Shown piece by piece: positions 33,416 through 42,444 of a DNA stretch of 55,431 bases (position 1 is its first letter; the number at the start of each line of letters is the position of its first letter). Position numbers and translations under genes: made by a program. The stretch lies in NCBI GenBank assembly GCA_020442425.1, contig JAGRKB010000011.1:1-55431 (forward strand), written 5' to 3'. This DNA comes from Alphaproteobacteria bacterium (GTDB taxonomy: Bacteria; Pseudomonadota; Alphaproteobacteria; Micavibrionales; Micavibrionaceae). The notes under the pieces are model-generated. The model searched no databases. It was not told where the DNA came from and worked only from the letters and a program-made list of their open reading frames with translations.

Positions 33416-34177
33416 TTAATGAGACATCAATCCGGCCTCGATTTTCTCCTGAACCAATTTGCAAAGCGCTTTGCGATCCAACTCCGGATCAGGCTCCACA
33501 ACATCCAAAAAGGTCATACGAACCGTCGCACCGCTATTTTTAAGAAAATCCCAGATATGCGGCCCGAAATCCATATCCCCGTACCAAGAATAAAGATCAC
33601 GACTTTGAGGTGTAACATCCCGCCCGTTGACCGACACTAGCTCCAACACAAAGGGCTGAATAGCGACAGGCTCCATATCTTTGGGCATCGCAAGCGAAAA
33701 CAAGGAAGATTTGAATGGCAAAACTTCAGTTCCTGCTGACGAGGTCCCCTCAGGAAACAGGATCAGGCTTTTTCCTTGACGCAACATACTATCCAAGGCA
33801 TTGGCAACTTTCTTGGCATGGGCAGATGTGCGGCTGATAAAAGCGGTTTGCTGTACAGTTGATAGAAAACCGATTACAGGCCACCGTGCAACTTCTTCCT
33901 TGGCAATAAAAGACGCCAACAAATAAGATCCGATCACCGGAATGTCGAGATAGGACAAATGATTGCTGATATAAATCAATTGGCGATCATGAACCGGCTT
34001 TCCGCGAATTTCGGTTTTAAGGCCGATAATAAAACTGACCCCACAATGCCAAAAACGCGGAATATAGTAAGCACCTTTTCCTTTATGAAATAACAGAACA
34101 ATCATCTGCATCAAAACCAAAGGAAGGCTCCACAAAGCAAGAAGAAAGATTTTAAAGACCGCCTTGAATGAACTCAT
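33416..34177 (-). CDS. olsA: 1-acylglycerol-3-phosphate acyltransferase family, probable OlsA
   Basis: A 253-aa PlsC-family membrane acyltransferase. An N-terminal hydrophobic helix (about 9-30) is followed by the catalytic NHX4D motif (His73, Asp78, in SNHLSYLDIP) and the substrate motif LFPEGTSSAG near residue 142. Coupled by a 4-bp overlap to an OlsB-like N-acyltransferase gene. That pairing identifies it as the O-acyltransferase that turns lyso-ornithine lipid into ornithine lipid; a plain PlsC role is the alternative. Confidence 0.85.
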   Translation of the reverse strand: MSSFKAVFKIFLLALWSLPLVLMQMIVLLFHKGKGAYYIPRFWHCGVSFIIGLKTEIRGKPVHDRQLIYISNHLSYLDIPVIGSYLLASFIAKEEVARWPVIGFLSTVQQTAFISRTSAHAKKVANALDSMLRQGKSLILFPEGTSSAGTEVLPFKSSLFSLAMPKDMEPVAIQPFVLELVSVNGRDVTPQSRDLYSWYGDMDFGPHIWDFLKNSGATVRMTFLDVVEPDPELDRKALCKLVQEKIEAGLMSH

Positions 34178-35019
34178 GATTCAGGATTCTCTTTTCTATA
34201 GGTTTGGTTAAAGCTTGAGTCGGACAAGATTTCTTTTTGTATTTTTCGCTCAAAATGTTTCATGTATTTCGCAGTAACTTGATTGGTCGGCAAAACAATA
34301 CAAACATCAATGCAGTTAAAATCTGTATCCAGATAAGCACCACTTCCAATATAAGCCCCAACTCTCAAATAACCCTTAATAAGAGGGGGGAGGGATACAA
34401 AAACCCGCTTAGCATTAATGCTATCCTTATCGGGCAAAGTCAGTCCATCCAAGCAGTTCGGACTGGCAACAGGGCATAAACTCTCCGGAGGTTCATGAAA
34501 ATGCTTTAGATAGGCCAATTGCCCAAGGGCAGCTTCAGGGGAGGTTCCTTGTAAACTCGCACATCCGAACATTAAATCAATCTGGTGTGTAGCCAGATAA
34601 TCGGCAATACCCTCCCAAAGCTTTTGCATGATATGTTTGGTTCGGTATTCGGGCAAAACGCAAGAGCGCCCCAATTCCAAAAGCTTCGCTCCACTTTTGA
34701 GTAAAGGCTCGATATTAAATTCGTGGGACGTATAAAACTCTTTGCCAGCGGGCAGGCGTTCTTGCCGGAATAAGCGATAGGTTCCGACAATTTGCCCGTC
34801 TTCGGGTTTGCGCGCCTCGTCAATAATAATCAAATGATCGGCATACGCATCATATTCATCAAAATCACGTTTCTGAGCCCGAACCTCATCTGAGGCTTTG
34901 GCTCCAAACTCTTCATAAAAAACAACATATCGGAGATGTTGTGCAGCACGCACTTCGTCTTCGGTTTGGGCTAAACGCAGAACAATCTGATCTTGCTGGT
35001 CATCGTCTTCCGGGGTCAT
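34174..35019 (-). CDS. olsB: L-ornithine N-alpha-acyltransferase (OlsB-like GNAT)
   Basis: Transfers a 3-hydroxyacyl chain from ACP to ornithine, the first step of phosphate-free ornithine lipid synthesis. The hemolysin-like/Acetyltransf_5 fold is visible: HLRYVVFYEEFGA, DFDEYDAYADHLIIID, IVGTYRLFRQERLPAG, and the hallmark LELGRSCVLPEYRT, then LMFGCASLQGT. I start at the ATG at 35019 (AGAAGAGA upstream, 281 aa); a longer frame to a GTG at 35145 would overlap the divergent phosphatase gene. Forms an olsBA operon. Confidence 0.88.
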   Translation of the reverse strand: MTPEDDDQQDQIVLRLAQTEDEVRAAQHLRYVVFYEEFGAKASDEVRAQKRDFDEYDAYADHLIIIDEARKPEDGQIVGTYRLFRQERLPAGKEFYTSHEFNIEPLLKSGAKLLELGRSCVLPEYRTKHIMQKLWEGIADYLATHQIDLMFGCASLQGTSPEAALGQLAYLKHFHEPPESLCPVASPNCLDGLTLPDKDSINAKRVFVSLPPLIKGYLRVGAYIGSGAYLDTDFNCIDVCIVLPTNQVTAKYMKHFERKIQKEILSDSSFNQTYRKENPES

Positions 35020-35110
35020 TAATACGGTCTCTTCTGGATTATGTTCATAATTTAACAGAAAATCTGCCTTCCAGCTTGCTCTCTCATTTTTTCTTTCGTA
35101 TCGTAAATCA

Positions 35111-35611
35111 ATGAGTAAGATTCGCAACATTCTTTTTGTGTGCACCGGGAATATCTGTCGTTCTCCGATGGCAGAGGCTGTTATGCGATATAGAATAAAA
35201 AAACACCCGAAACAAATTGATTTTATTACAGATTCTGCCGGAACGCACAGCTATCATGTCGGCGAAGCTCCGGATTTCAGAACCATCAGAATGTGCCATG
35301 AAAACGGCATTTCATCAGAAGGCATTACGGCCAGACAATTCTCCAAGGAAGATTTTGGCAAATTTGATTTGCTGCTAGGGATGGATAAAAAACACGTAGC
35401 TTTTATGAAAGAGGCTGCAACTCCGCAAGATCATCCCAAAATCCACCTTTTCATGGAATATGCAGGCCTCGGAAAATTGGATGTCCCTGACCCGTATTAC
35501 GGAGAAATGGAAGACTTCCTGCAAGTTTATGAAATGGTCAGCAAAGGAACGGAATCCATTCTGGATATGATAACACGCGAAATACAGCAAACATCTGCCG
35601 CAGAAGAATAA
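35111..35611 (+). CDS. Low-molecular-weight protein-tyrosine phosphatase
   Basis: The 166-aa cysteine phosphatase has the P-loop CTGNICRS (Cys11, Arg17) right at the N-terminus and the general acid in DPYYG (Asp127). Bacterial relatives often dephosphorylate tyrosine kinases of capsule or exopolysaccharide export, or free phosphotyrosine proteins; no such kinase is in the window. The start has no clear ribosome site. Divergent from olsB across about 90 bp. Confidence 0.95.
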   Translation: MSKIRNILFVCTGNICRSPMAEAVMRYRIKKHPKQIDFITDSAGTHSYHVGEAPDFRTIRMCHENGISSEGITARQFSKEDFGKFDLLLGMDKKHVAFMKEAATPQDHPKIHLFMEYAGLGKLDVPDPYYGEMEDFLQVYEMVSKGTESILDMITREIQQTSAAEE

Positions 35612-35662
35612 GGCTTGATAAATTAAGACTGAATAATAAGACTGAGCAATAGGGAAACCGAA

Positions 35663-36055
35663 ATGACAGCAGACAAATCATCATCTAATCCGGCTCTGGT
35701 GCCTGTTGATGGAAAATACATTTTCCAACTCTCCCCAACAACGCGGGTAAGATTTAACGCCGACGGCTGGGTAGAAGAAATCGGCAAAGGCGGCGATGAA
35801 GACCCCATCGGCACCCGCCTGCAAGGCAAGCCGAAAAGCAAACGCGATGATGTTTATGCCCGCCGCTTTTATGATCTGTTTTCACGCTGTGTTATTCTGG
35901 ACATCTTCCCGAAAATATCATCGGACATGAGTGGAACAGGCGGCATAATTCTCTTCAAAGATTTGGAGCAAGGCTCCCCGATGTACGAACGCGTCAACCT
36001 CATCATCGAGATCGCCAACGAAAACTTCGGAATGACCCTTACTCCATTAAAATGA
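35663..36055 (+). CDS. Hypothetical protein, 130 aa
   Basis: Not recognised. Soluble, mixed alpha/beta, with KYIFQLSPTTRVRFNADGWVEEIG near residues 18-41 and DDVYARRFYDLFSRCVILDIFP in the middle. Preceded by AGGGAAACCGA as possible ribosome site. The 51-bp gap behind the phosphatase contains a small direct repeat (AAGACTGA twice). It converges on the minus-strand paralogue pair with only five bases between the stops. Confidence 0.7.
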   Translation: MTADKSSSNPALVPVDGKYIFQLSPTTRVRFNADGWVEEIGKGGDEDPIGTRLQGKPKSKRDDVYARRFYDLFSRCVILDIFPKISSDMSGTGGIILFKDLEQGSPMYERVNLIIEIANENFGMTLTPLK

Positions 36056-36060
36056 TAGGA

Positions 36061-37242
36061 TTAAGAAAATCTAGGTCTTGATAACACCATCTCATCAATG
36101 GCGTGCTCGATTTGAGGCAGAGCCTTTTTCAATTTTCCAAATGTTATCTTCTGAAGTTCAATTTTCCCACTTACATATTCTGTGGTGTCATCAGGGGATG
36201 CTCTATAATGAAATTCTTCAGGAAGATCATTCTCACTACAAAGGACTTCATGCGGAAGTCCCTGTACCCATTCTTCCGAACAACGATCTACCACTACAAA
36301 ACCACTTAATTGATTAAACACAACAAAGACACGTGTTGGCAAGCTATGTTGCGAAACTTCAAGTGCCCGTGCTTGATAAGTAGCTTCAAACGAGCGGAAC
36401 AGATCACCAACCATGCCTTGTAGAGGATGATTGCAACCGGTAGCATAGTTTTGATAGTTGTAATTTTCTCTACCAAAAAACATTTGTTGAAGAAGGGCGC
36501 GCGTCTTTTCTTGAGCGTGCTGCAATTGATCTGGAAAACTCTGCTCAATGCGTGGTCCTAGTTTTCTCATGAGAAGGTCAAGGCGCGAAAGGCGTTCGGA
36601 GTGATCGATCATAAGGGAAATATCTCTCTCATCCATAAGAGCTTGATATTCACAAGTGGAGTCCCTATGAGGAAAGCATGCGATGAAACGAAAAAGATTG
36701 TACAAGCGTTGCTCTTGCTCAAAAGGAAGGTCTATTAATGCTCTTTTGACTCTTTCGCAGTCTTTGGCAGAAGGTATTGGCCAATCCAAAGAAGAGGGCA
36801 GCGGACTCTTAAACATATTCTTTCTGTAATGCTGTCCGCTCATCGCAAGAATAAAAGCATCGACATCACGCATAGATAATTTTTTGCGACTGAGAATGCG
36901 GTCAATTCCATCTTTAAAACCCTCGATAAAAGCAGAGCCTAGAGCTTCACGGTAACGCGCGGGTATGTCCCTCAATAAACCAAAACAGTCTGTTACGCCG
37001 CCGCATAATGCTACTTGGCTACGAACACAAGCTTTGTATCCTGATAAAAAAGCACTAAGATTTTCTTCTAGAAGTGGATAGCATTCACCTCTAAAAAATT
37101 CATTAGCATAGCGGGATGATCCATAATCCCCATTCAAATACCCATAAATAAACCAAAGCCGTTCACGAGACGGAGAGACTTCCTCCTCTAATCTAGAGAC
37201 AAGACTTCTGCTAATTTTAAATAAAGGATGATCGTCTTTCAT
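36061..37242 (-). CDS. Unknown protein, member B of a paralogous pair, 393 aa
   Basis: Not recognised. I start at the ATG at 37242, preceded by CAGAGGTC; the longest frame begins with a TTG at 37260. Two blocks align with the upstream neighbour (37265-38482). One is an N-terminal block around FLSGYKACVRSQV with LLRDIPARYREALGSAFIEGF. The other is a C-terminal block around LFRSFEATYQARALEV with TRVFVVFNQLSGFVVVDRCS. No signal peptide, membrane helix or catalytic motif is seen. The two genes are 22 bases apart and surely co-transcribed. Confidence 0.8.
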   Translation of the reverse strand: MKDDHPLFKISRSLVSRLEEEVSPSRERLWFIYGYLNGDYGSSRYANEFFRGECYPLLEENLSAFLSGYKACVRSQVALCGGVTDCFGLLRDIPARYREALGSAFIEGFKDGIDRILSRKKLSMRDVDAFILAMSGQHYRKNMFKSPLPSSLDWPIPSAKDCERVKRALIDLPFEQEQRLYNLFRFIACFPHRDSTCEYQALMDERDISLMIDHSERLSRLDLLMRKLGPRIEQSFPDQLQHAQEKTRALLQQMFFGRENYNYQNYATGCNHPLQGMVGDLFRSFEATYQARALEVSQHSLPTRVFVVFNQLSGFVVVDRCSEEWVQGLPHEVLCSENDLPEEFHYRASPDDTTEYVSGKIELQKITFGKLKKALPQIEHAIDEMVLSRPRFS

Positions 37243-37264
37243 GAAAGACCTCTGTAACAAAATT

Positions 37265-38482
37265 TTATTTGACTTTAGGCGAGGGGATACTCATGTCACG
37301 AACAGCCGCTTCGACACGCGATATCAAATTAGGGCAGTAGTCAAAAAGCTCTTGTGCACATTCTGGTATATTTTCAGTGCCTTGTCGTAGAGCATCAAGA
37401 GAGACCCCACGCTTTAACTCTTCAGATTTGTCGGAAACAACTCTTACGCCTCTCACATTGTCGAATGCCACAAGAATCAATGGGACAAAAAGAAGTTGTC
37501 TGAATTCGAGTTGGTAGGATTTAGCAACACTTTGAAATGCCTGCCTAACTGCAGGAGTGCCTATATAATTAACTTGTGAGCATATAAATGAAGTTAGCCC
37601 AATTTCATCATTCAAAATGGCATGAGAGAGCTTTTGAGCTGTTTCCTCGAGTGTCTCGGCGTAATGAGCTTGCTGACCGGGGAATCTTCTATAGATAGAA
37701 TACGCTCTATTATCCAGCTCAATAAGATTTCGAGATGCCATTACAACTTGCTGCAAATCATCTGCCGTAAAAACATTTCTGAAGGCATCAATGGGAGAGC
37801 CATTCGTAAATCTAATATCTTCAGGAACAGAGAGTATCAGTTGGTAAAGTAAATATACTTTTTCTTCCGGTGTGGTTTCAGGGTCTTTTAAAACAGATTC
37901 TCTGGTCAATGCAAACCAATTGGGATTTACAAAACTGCAGCCACGATCTGGAATAACTTTTACACGCGATTTATCCATTAAAAGGGGTCTCAAATCCAGC
38001 ATGCATGCAATTCTGGCCGCATTAAATTCTGTCGGTGAAACAATCTCCTCGAGCTTTTCAGGTAAGTAAGTCATCGCCTTAACTGCCTCTTCGACGAAAA
38101 CTTCTACTGCGCGAGCTTGATAGTCTTTCGGGATTTCGTAAAGAGTGCTATACGCTGGTACAAGTCCAGTTTTTGCAAAGACACTTTCCCGAATCCCTTC
38201 AGCAAATCCCCCAAAGAAGAAAATAAGAAAGCTGCGTTGTTTATTTGCTCTTGTATCAAGAAGACTTTTGAGTTCCTGATCGGAAGGGGCTTCATCATAA
38301 ATAGGTGTTAAAACATCAAACAGCTCCAGCGCGTCTCTTAGAAAACGACGCTCACCGCGCCCCAAGAGATAACCTATAGACATAGCCCTTCTTAATGGTT
38401 CAATATCTTTTGCATCGTCATTTAAATATGCCTTTATGGTTTCTTGTAACTTGGCGTCAACGATTTGGTGAGGATTGGCCAT
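37265..38482 (-). CDS. Unknown protein, member A of a paralogous pair, 405 aa
   Basis: Not recognised. Soluble and mostly helical. FFGGFAEGIRESV with LYEIPKDYQARAVEVFVEEAV (about 90-135) and AFQSVAKSYQLEFRQLLFVPLILVAFDNVRGVRVVSDKS (about 315-353) align with the downstream paralogue. The second copy keeps the same order and spacing, so the pair arose by tandem duplication followed by strong divergence. It starts the two-gene unit beside the long non-coding region 38483-39108. Confidence 0.8.
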   Translation of the reverse strand: MANPHQIVDAKLQETIKAYLNDDAKDIEPLRRAMSIGYLLGRGERRFLRDALELFDVLTPIYDEAPSDQELKSLLDTRANKQRSFLIFFFGGFAEGIRESVFAKTGLVPAYSTLYEIPKDYQARAVEVFVEEAVKAMTYLPEKLEEIVSPTEFNAARIACMLDLRPLLMDKSRVKVIPDRGCSFVNPNWFALTRESVLKDPETTPEEKVYLLYQLILSVPEDIRFTNGSPIDAFRNVFTADDLQQVVMASRNLIELDNRAYSIYRRFPGQQAHYAETLEETAQKLSHAILNDEIGLTSFICSQVNYIGTPAVRQAFQSVAKSYQLEFRQLLFVPLILVAFDNVRGVRVVSDKSEELKRGVSLDALRQGTENIPECAQELFDYCPNLISRVEAAVRDMSIPSPKVK

Positions 38483-38708
38483 TTATTCAGTCCTGTTCAA
38501 TTGGTGTTATGAGAATTGAACTTATATATCCCCTTTAGGATGGGAGTGGCAATAAAAATTCTGGAAAATTATGGTTTTTCTGCGGATAAAGGAAAAAATA
38601 TCAGATTTCTCTCGAATCGAGAGACCTCATCTGTCAAACTTCTCCCCAAACTCAAGTAAAAATATTGTTTAAAATCAATAACATAAAAAATAATGAAATT
38701 TATATTTG

Positions 38709-38732
38709 ATTTTATGTAAAATTTTATGTAAA
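38709..38732. repeat. Tandem 12-bp repeat
   Basis: ATTTTATGTAAA occurs twice in direct succession. Confidence 0.85.
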
Positions 38733-38957
38733 TTATAATTATAGGGGAATAAATACGGGCTTCATGTCCGGTCGGTGTAAAAAAAAGTCTAGGTAGTGTC
38801 TAAAAAGTAAAGTCTAGGTGTGTCTCTGCAGACGGCGGCGGAGTAGTGGGGAAGGGTAAGATATAAGTTTAACATATTGGTAATATAGAATTCAGGGACT
38901 GATAAGAGCGAAAGTTTCCAGCAAGTTTTTTCCGTTCTGGTACCCAAACTTCACAAA

Positions 38958-38984
38958 CCGCCTCATTTGAGGCGGCTTTTTTTT
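38958..38984 (+). terminator. Orphan rho-independent terminator
   Basis: CCGCCTC-ATTT-GAGGCGG followed by C and eight T. It lies about 125 bp upstream of the dehydrogenase gene, so whatever it ends is transcribed from the non-coding region. Confidence 0.9.
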
Positions 38985-39108
38985 GTGGGCACTAGAAAAG
39001 CAAGAAGGCAAAACAGATAATAATCTTGATTTCCAACGAATTAACGGCTTAAGGTGCGGATATTACAAATAAAACCCCATTCAACGAAATAGTAGGAAGG
39101 ACAGCGCT

Positions 39109-40236
39109 ATGTTAACGCGTGAAGATTTGGATGTCTCGATCCACCCCAGCTTTGATAAGCATGAAAAAGTAGTAATGTTTACGGATCAGGCAACAGGTCT
39201 TAAAGCCATTATCGCGGTCCATAATACAAATCTTGGTGCTTCCCTCGGTGGCTGCAGAATTTACCCCTACGCAGAGCTAAACGATGCCGTAACGGATGTT
39301 TTGCGCCTCTCCAGAGGCATGACCTATAAATCCGCTCTGGCTGGCCTGCCTTTGGGTGGAGGAAAAGCCGTCATTATCGGTAATCCTAGAGAAATTAAAA
39401 AACCGGGATTCATGCAAAGCTTCGGAGCAGCCGTTGAACAAATGGAAGGCGCCTATATCACAGCAGAAGATGTCGGATCAACCGAAGAGGATATGATCGA
39501 AATCTCTAAAACAACAAGCTATGTGGCAGGTCTCCCTGAAAAAGAGGGCGAAGACGGTGTCGCCGGAAATCCGTCCCCTGTTACTGCTTATGGTGTCTAT
39601 TGTGGCCTCAAGGCTTGCGCCCGAGAAAAATATGCAGACCCCTCCCTAAAGGGCAGAAAGGTCGCCATCCAGGGAATGGGAGCCGTCGGCTACGCTTTGG
39701 CGGAATATTTGGCAAAAGACGGTGCAGAACTATGGATTGCAGACATTCATCAAGACGTTTTGGATCGCGCTAAGGCTCAATTCGGGGATCAAGCCCATAT
39801 TGCTGACGCACAAACCATTCACACCCTCGACGTGGATATTTTCGCTCCATGCGCCTTGGGAGCAGGACTTAACGATAAAACAATTCCTGAAATCAAAGCC
39901 GGCATCATCGGAGGTGCAGCCAACAACCAGTTGGCGGAACGTCGTCATGATGAAATGCTAAAAGAAAAAGGAATTATCTATGCACCGGACTACGCAATTA
40001 ATTCCGGAGGCATTACCAGTGTCGGATATGAATATTTCGGGCGAACAGACCGCAATCCATACCAACACGCTCTGACTCGCGACAGCATGATGACCCATGT
40101 TGCAAGAATTGAAGAAACGCTGGGGAAAGTATTTACACTGGCGGACAATAAGACAATTGCAACCGGAGAAGCTGCTGACCAATTGGCCGAAGAAATTTTC
40201 AAGGCCGGTGCATCAACTCAGACCAGTGCCGCGTAA
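39109..40236 (+). CDS. Leucine (branched-chain amino acid) dehydrogenase
   Basis: NAD-dependent oxidative deamination of leucine/valine/isoleucine, a Glu/Leu/Phe/Val dehydrogenase. The 375 aa have the dimerisation/substrate domain with MTYKSALAGLPLGGGKAVI, where Lys74 and Lys86 match the substrate-binding and catalytic lysines. AEDVGSTEEDM follows, then a Rossmann domain with VAIQGMGAVGYALAEYL, and near the end PDYAINSGGI. Length is usual (about 365). A GTAGGAAGGAC ribosome site precedes the ATG. Stands alone; its last 38 bases overlap the convergent yjbH-type gene. Confidence 0.94.
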   Translation: MLTREDLDVSIHPSFDKHEKVVMFTDQATGLKAIIAVHNTNLGASLGGCRIYPYAELNDAVTDVLRLSRGMTYKSALAGLPLGGGKAVIIGNPREIKKPGFMQSFGAAVEQMEGAYITAEDVGSTEEDMIEISKTTSYVAGLPEKEGEDGVAGNPSPVTAYGVYCGLKACAREKYADPSLKGRKVAIQGMGAVGYALAEYLAKDGAELWIADIHQDVLDRAKAQFGDQAHIADAQTIHTLDVDIFAPCALGAGLNDKTIPEIKAGIIGGAANNQLAERRHDEMLKEKGIIYAPDYAINSGGITSVGYEYFGRTDRNPYQHALTRDSMMTHVARIEETLGKVFTLADNKTIATGEAADQLAEEIFKAGASTQTSAA

Positions 40237-42334
40237 TCGAGCGATAAGACATCGGTTCCGTTATAGAATAGAGCGGAACCGGATTATCCAACCGTTGCGC
40301 TGTGTCCCGTCCCAAGGGTTTAATATCAACCAAAGCCCGACTGCCATCCGGTATAAACGGCAAACTTCCCAACGGCATCGACAAACTCAACCCCGTATAA
40401 AGATTGGTCTTTCCGCCATAGGGATCAAAATCCTTGCGATTAGACCCGCGTACAACACCCGTTAAAACAACGCCGTTCATCAGCTCGTTCTTGAGTGTAA
40501 TCTCGCCGCCAACATCACCCGCCAGAAAACGCCCGACACTGGCCTGAAGCGTTGCGCCGCTGTTCGGAATCTCGTAGTAACCATTGATAAAACCACTCAA
40601 GACCTTTTCTCCCGCAGGAGCCAATGCCCAAGAAGAGGACGGGTCACGTTTGGCAACCGAAGTCATTTCAAGACCTAGCGCCCAAGGCCGATCAAACGGA
40701 CGATATAAAATCTCGGCCAAAGCCCCCGCATACATCTCCTCCAAATATCCCATACTGCCCGCAAGATGGATATCATGCCCGAGTGTTACAAACCCCGCGA
40801 GATATTGTCGCTCGAACAAGATGCGATTGCGAGTAAAGGCATGAATGTCCGAACGCACAGAAAGCGGAGAAAATCCTCGTGTATCTTCAAGGCGATTTAG
40901 ATTATCAACCAGATTAATGCGCAAAGCATTCTCGGTAATAAAATGCTTTCCGATCCGCTTGGTCAGGGAAGGAAGAACAGCACTTCTGAAAAGAGATCCG
41001 GAATCCTCTTCCGATAGAGAAAGATCATTTTTAAAATCAACACGAACTCCGAAACTTTCTTTAAACTGATCCTTGGCGCGTTTAATCCCCTCGGGTAAAA
41101 CAGAGTCAATCAACGTATTGCGCCAAATCTCTTCGGCACTTCCCTGATGGGTACGGCTGGCCATCTCGATATCACGGCGATTCAAAGAAAGAGAAGGGCC
41201 ACGCAAGCCATATCGGGAAAGATGGAACGATATTTTCTCTGGCCTGTCTCCTGCAATATTGGATAAGTGACGTGCCCCTTGACCTATTTGAAACGCGCTG
41301 GGGAGGTGATCTTGCAAATCAAGATCCGCACCAATTGCGAGATCATCACGATACAATCTTTTTAACCCAAGACTCTCGGACGTGGCCTCAACACTTTTTT
41401 TCTGTAGAGGAGGAATATCGGGACGACCATCTTCCAGTGTAATCGCAGTAGGGGGCGCAGCCTCCCGAATTCTCCAATTCTCGACATTCGGAGAAAAAGA
41501 AATCCGCGCCATGATTTGATCACGACCAATCATCGCCGCACCAATATCAAGCCAATCCATAGGGCGATAGGAAAATCCAAGACTCCACGGCGCAGGCACA
41601 TTAAAATTCGAGTAAGCAGCCTTTTCCGCATCCCAACCATTGCTGCTTAAATCAGCCTTAACAGAAAGGCCGGGAACAGAAGCAACATCATATTCGACTC
41701 CGCCGAATAATCCGGCATCCCCGCGAAACCATTCAGCAGGAGAACTTGGGTCATCTCCATCAAGGTCCCGATCAGAAGAAGAGAGAGACTTGATGAGCAG
41801 TGGATTTGGAATAGATTGCTGTGTTCCCAATCTCCCCCAACCAATCCCTGCCGTAAAATCAAACTGGTGATAGCGTTTGGACAAAGCAAGATATTCGGCC
41901 GCCATACGCTTGTGACCCAAGACAGATTGAAATCCTAAAGTTATTTCAGGGCGCATCGAGCGTTCTTCAAACAGTCTGTATTTTAAATCCATACCCGGAA
42001 ATAATTCTGAATCATGAGTATCTGGATTTTTAAGCATCGACTGACGAACACCTAAATAAAGCCGATCAGAAACTTGTATCCCGAAAGAACCATGATGATA
42101 GTCCCCGACCTTCGAGGCGCCAAGCCGAACAGTGCCAACGTCATCCATTCTGGCATTGGGAACCAAATTCAGACCCAACGCCCCCGTAAAATCCGAAGTT
42201 CCCCGAGATGACGGAGAAAAAGAAGAGGCTGCCAAAGCGACATGCGACGATACACACGAAAATCCGCACAAAAAGAGAGCGCATAATTTCGAGGCCAAAG
42301 AGAATCTTGCTTTAATGTCTCTCGGTAACCGCAT
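40199..42334 (-). CDS. YjbH-family outer-membrane protein
   Basis: The 711-aa secreted protein of the YjbH (DUF940) family is linked to exopolysaccharide production in enterobacteria; family members are predicted outer-membrane beta-barrels. A signal peptide (about 14-36, ending VALAAS) precedes the family start GALGLNLVPNARMDDVGTV and RLGASKVGDYHHGSFGIQVS, and the rest is alternating beta-strand sequence. The start is the ATG at 42334; a GTG three codons upstream is an alternative. No yjbEFG partners are present, so the usual operon is absent. Divergent from the hybrid kinase gene. Confidence 0.88.
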   Translation of the reverse strand: MRLPRDIKARFSLASKLCALFLCGFSCVSSHVALAASSFSPSSRGTSDFTGALGLNLVPNARMDDVGTVRLGASKVGDYHHGSFGIQVSDRLYLGVRQSMLKNPDTHDSELFPGMDLKYRLFEERSMRPEITLGFQSVLGHKRMAAEYLALSKRYHQFDFTAGIGWGRLGTQQSIPNPLLIKSLSSSDRDLDGDDPSSPAEWFRGDAGLFGGVEYDVASVPGLSVKADLSSNGWDAEKAAYSNFNVPAPWSLGFSYRPMDWLDIGAAMIGRDQIMARISFSPNVENWRIREAAPPTAITLEDGRPDIPPLQKKSVEATSESLGLKRLYRDDLAIGADLDLQDHLPSAFQIGQGARHLSNIAGDRPEKISFHLSRYGLRGPSLSLNRRDIEMASRTHQGSAEEIWRNTLIDSVLPEGIKRAKDQFKESFGVRVDFKNDLSLSEEDSGSLFRSAVLPSLTKRIGKHFITENALRINLVDNLNRLEDTRGFSPLSVRSDIHAFTRNRILFERQYLAGFVTLGHDIHLAGSMGYLEEMYAGALAEILYRPFDRPWALGLEMTSVAKRDPSSSWALAPAGEKVLSGFINGYYEIPNSGATLQASVGRFLAGDVGGEITLKNELMNGVVLTGVVRGSNRKDFDPYGGKTNLYTGLSLSMPLGSLPFIPDGSRALVDIKPLGRDTAQRLDNPVPLYSITEPMSYRSITRHWSELMHRP

Positions 42335-42348
42335 TGTTTTCACACATA

Positions 42349-42366
42349 AAATTGAATGTTCAATTT
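42349..42366. promoter_or_regulatory. Perfect 8-2-8 palindrome between yjbH and kinase genes
   Basis: AAATTGAA-TG-TTCAATTT lies in the shared upstream region of two divergent genes, a candidate operator controlling one or both. Confidence 0.4.
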
Positions 42367-42444
42367 CTGCAGGAAATACGGACGTATGTCAAAGTGATCT
42401 GTTAGTAATTTCAGGATAAAATTACAATCCAAGGATGCAAAAAG

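Larger units (their letters stand above)
38483..39108. other. 626-bp non-coding region with orphan terminator
   Basis: No plausible ORF. It is AT-rich to about 38755, with a tandem 12-bp repeat (38709-38732) overlapping a possible promoter (TTGATT at 38706, TAAATT at 38729, 17 bp apart). Then come two copies of AAAGTCTAGGT (38784 and 38809), a G-rich stretch (38827-38860) and a strong terminator at 38958-38984 that no known gene uses. A small RNA between about 38740 and 38984 on the plus strand is the simplest reading. Confidence 0.45.

Noticed and set aside
35020..35145. N-terminal extension of the OlsB-like protein to a GTG at 35145
   Set aside because: It would overlap the divergent phosphatase start; the inner ATG at 35019 has a ribosome site and gives a family-like length.
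7629..39000. 13-mer GGCACTAGAAAAG shared by 7629 and 38988
   Set aside because: Several 13-base matches are expected by chance in a window of this size, and the two contexts have nothing else in common.
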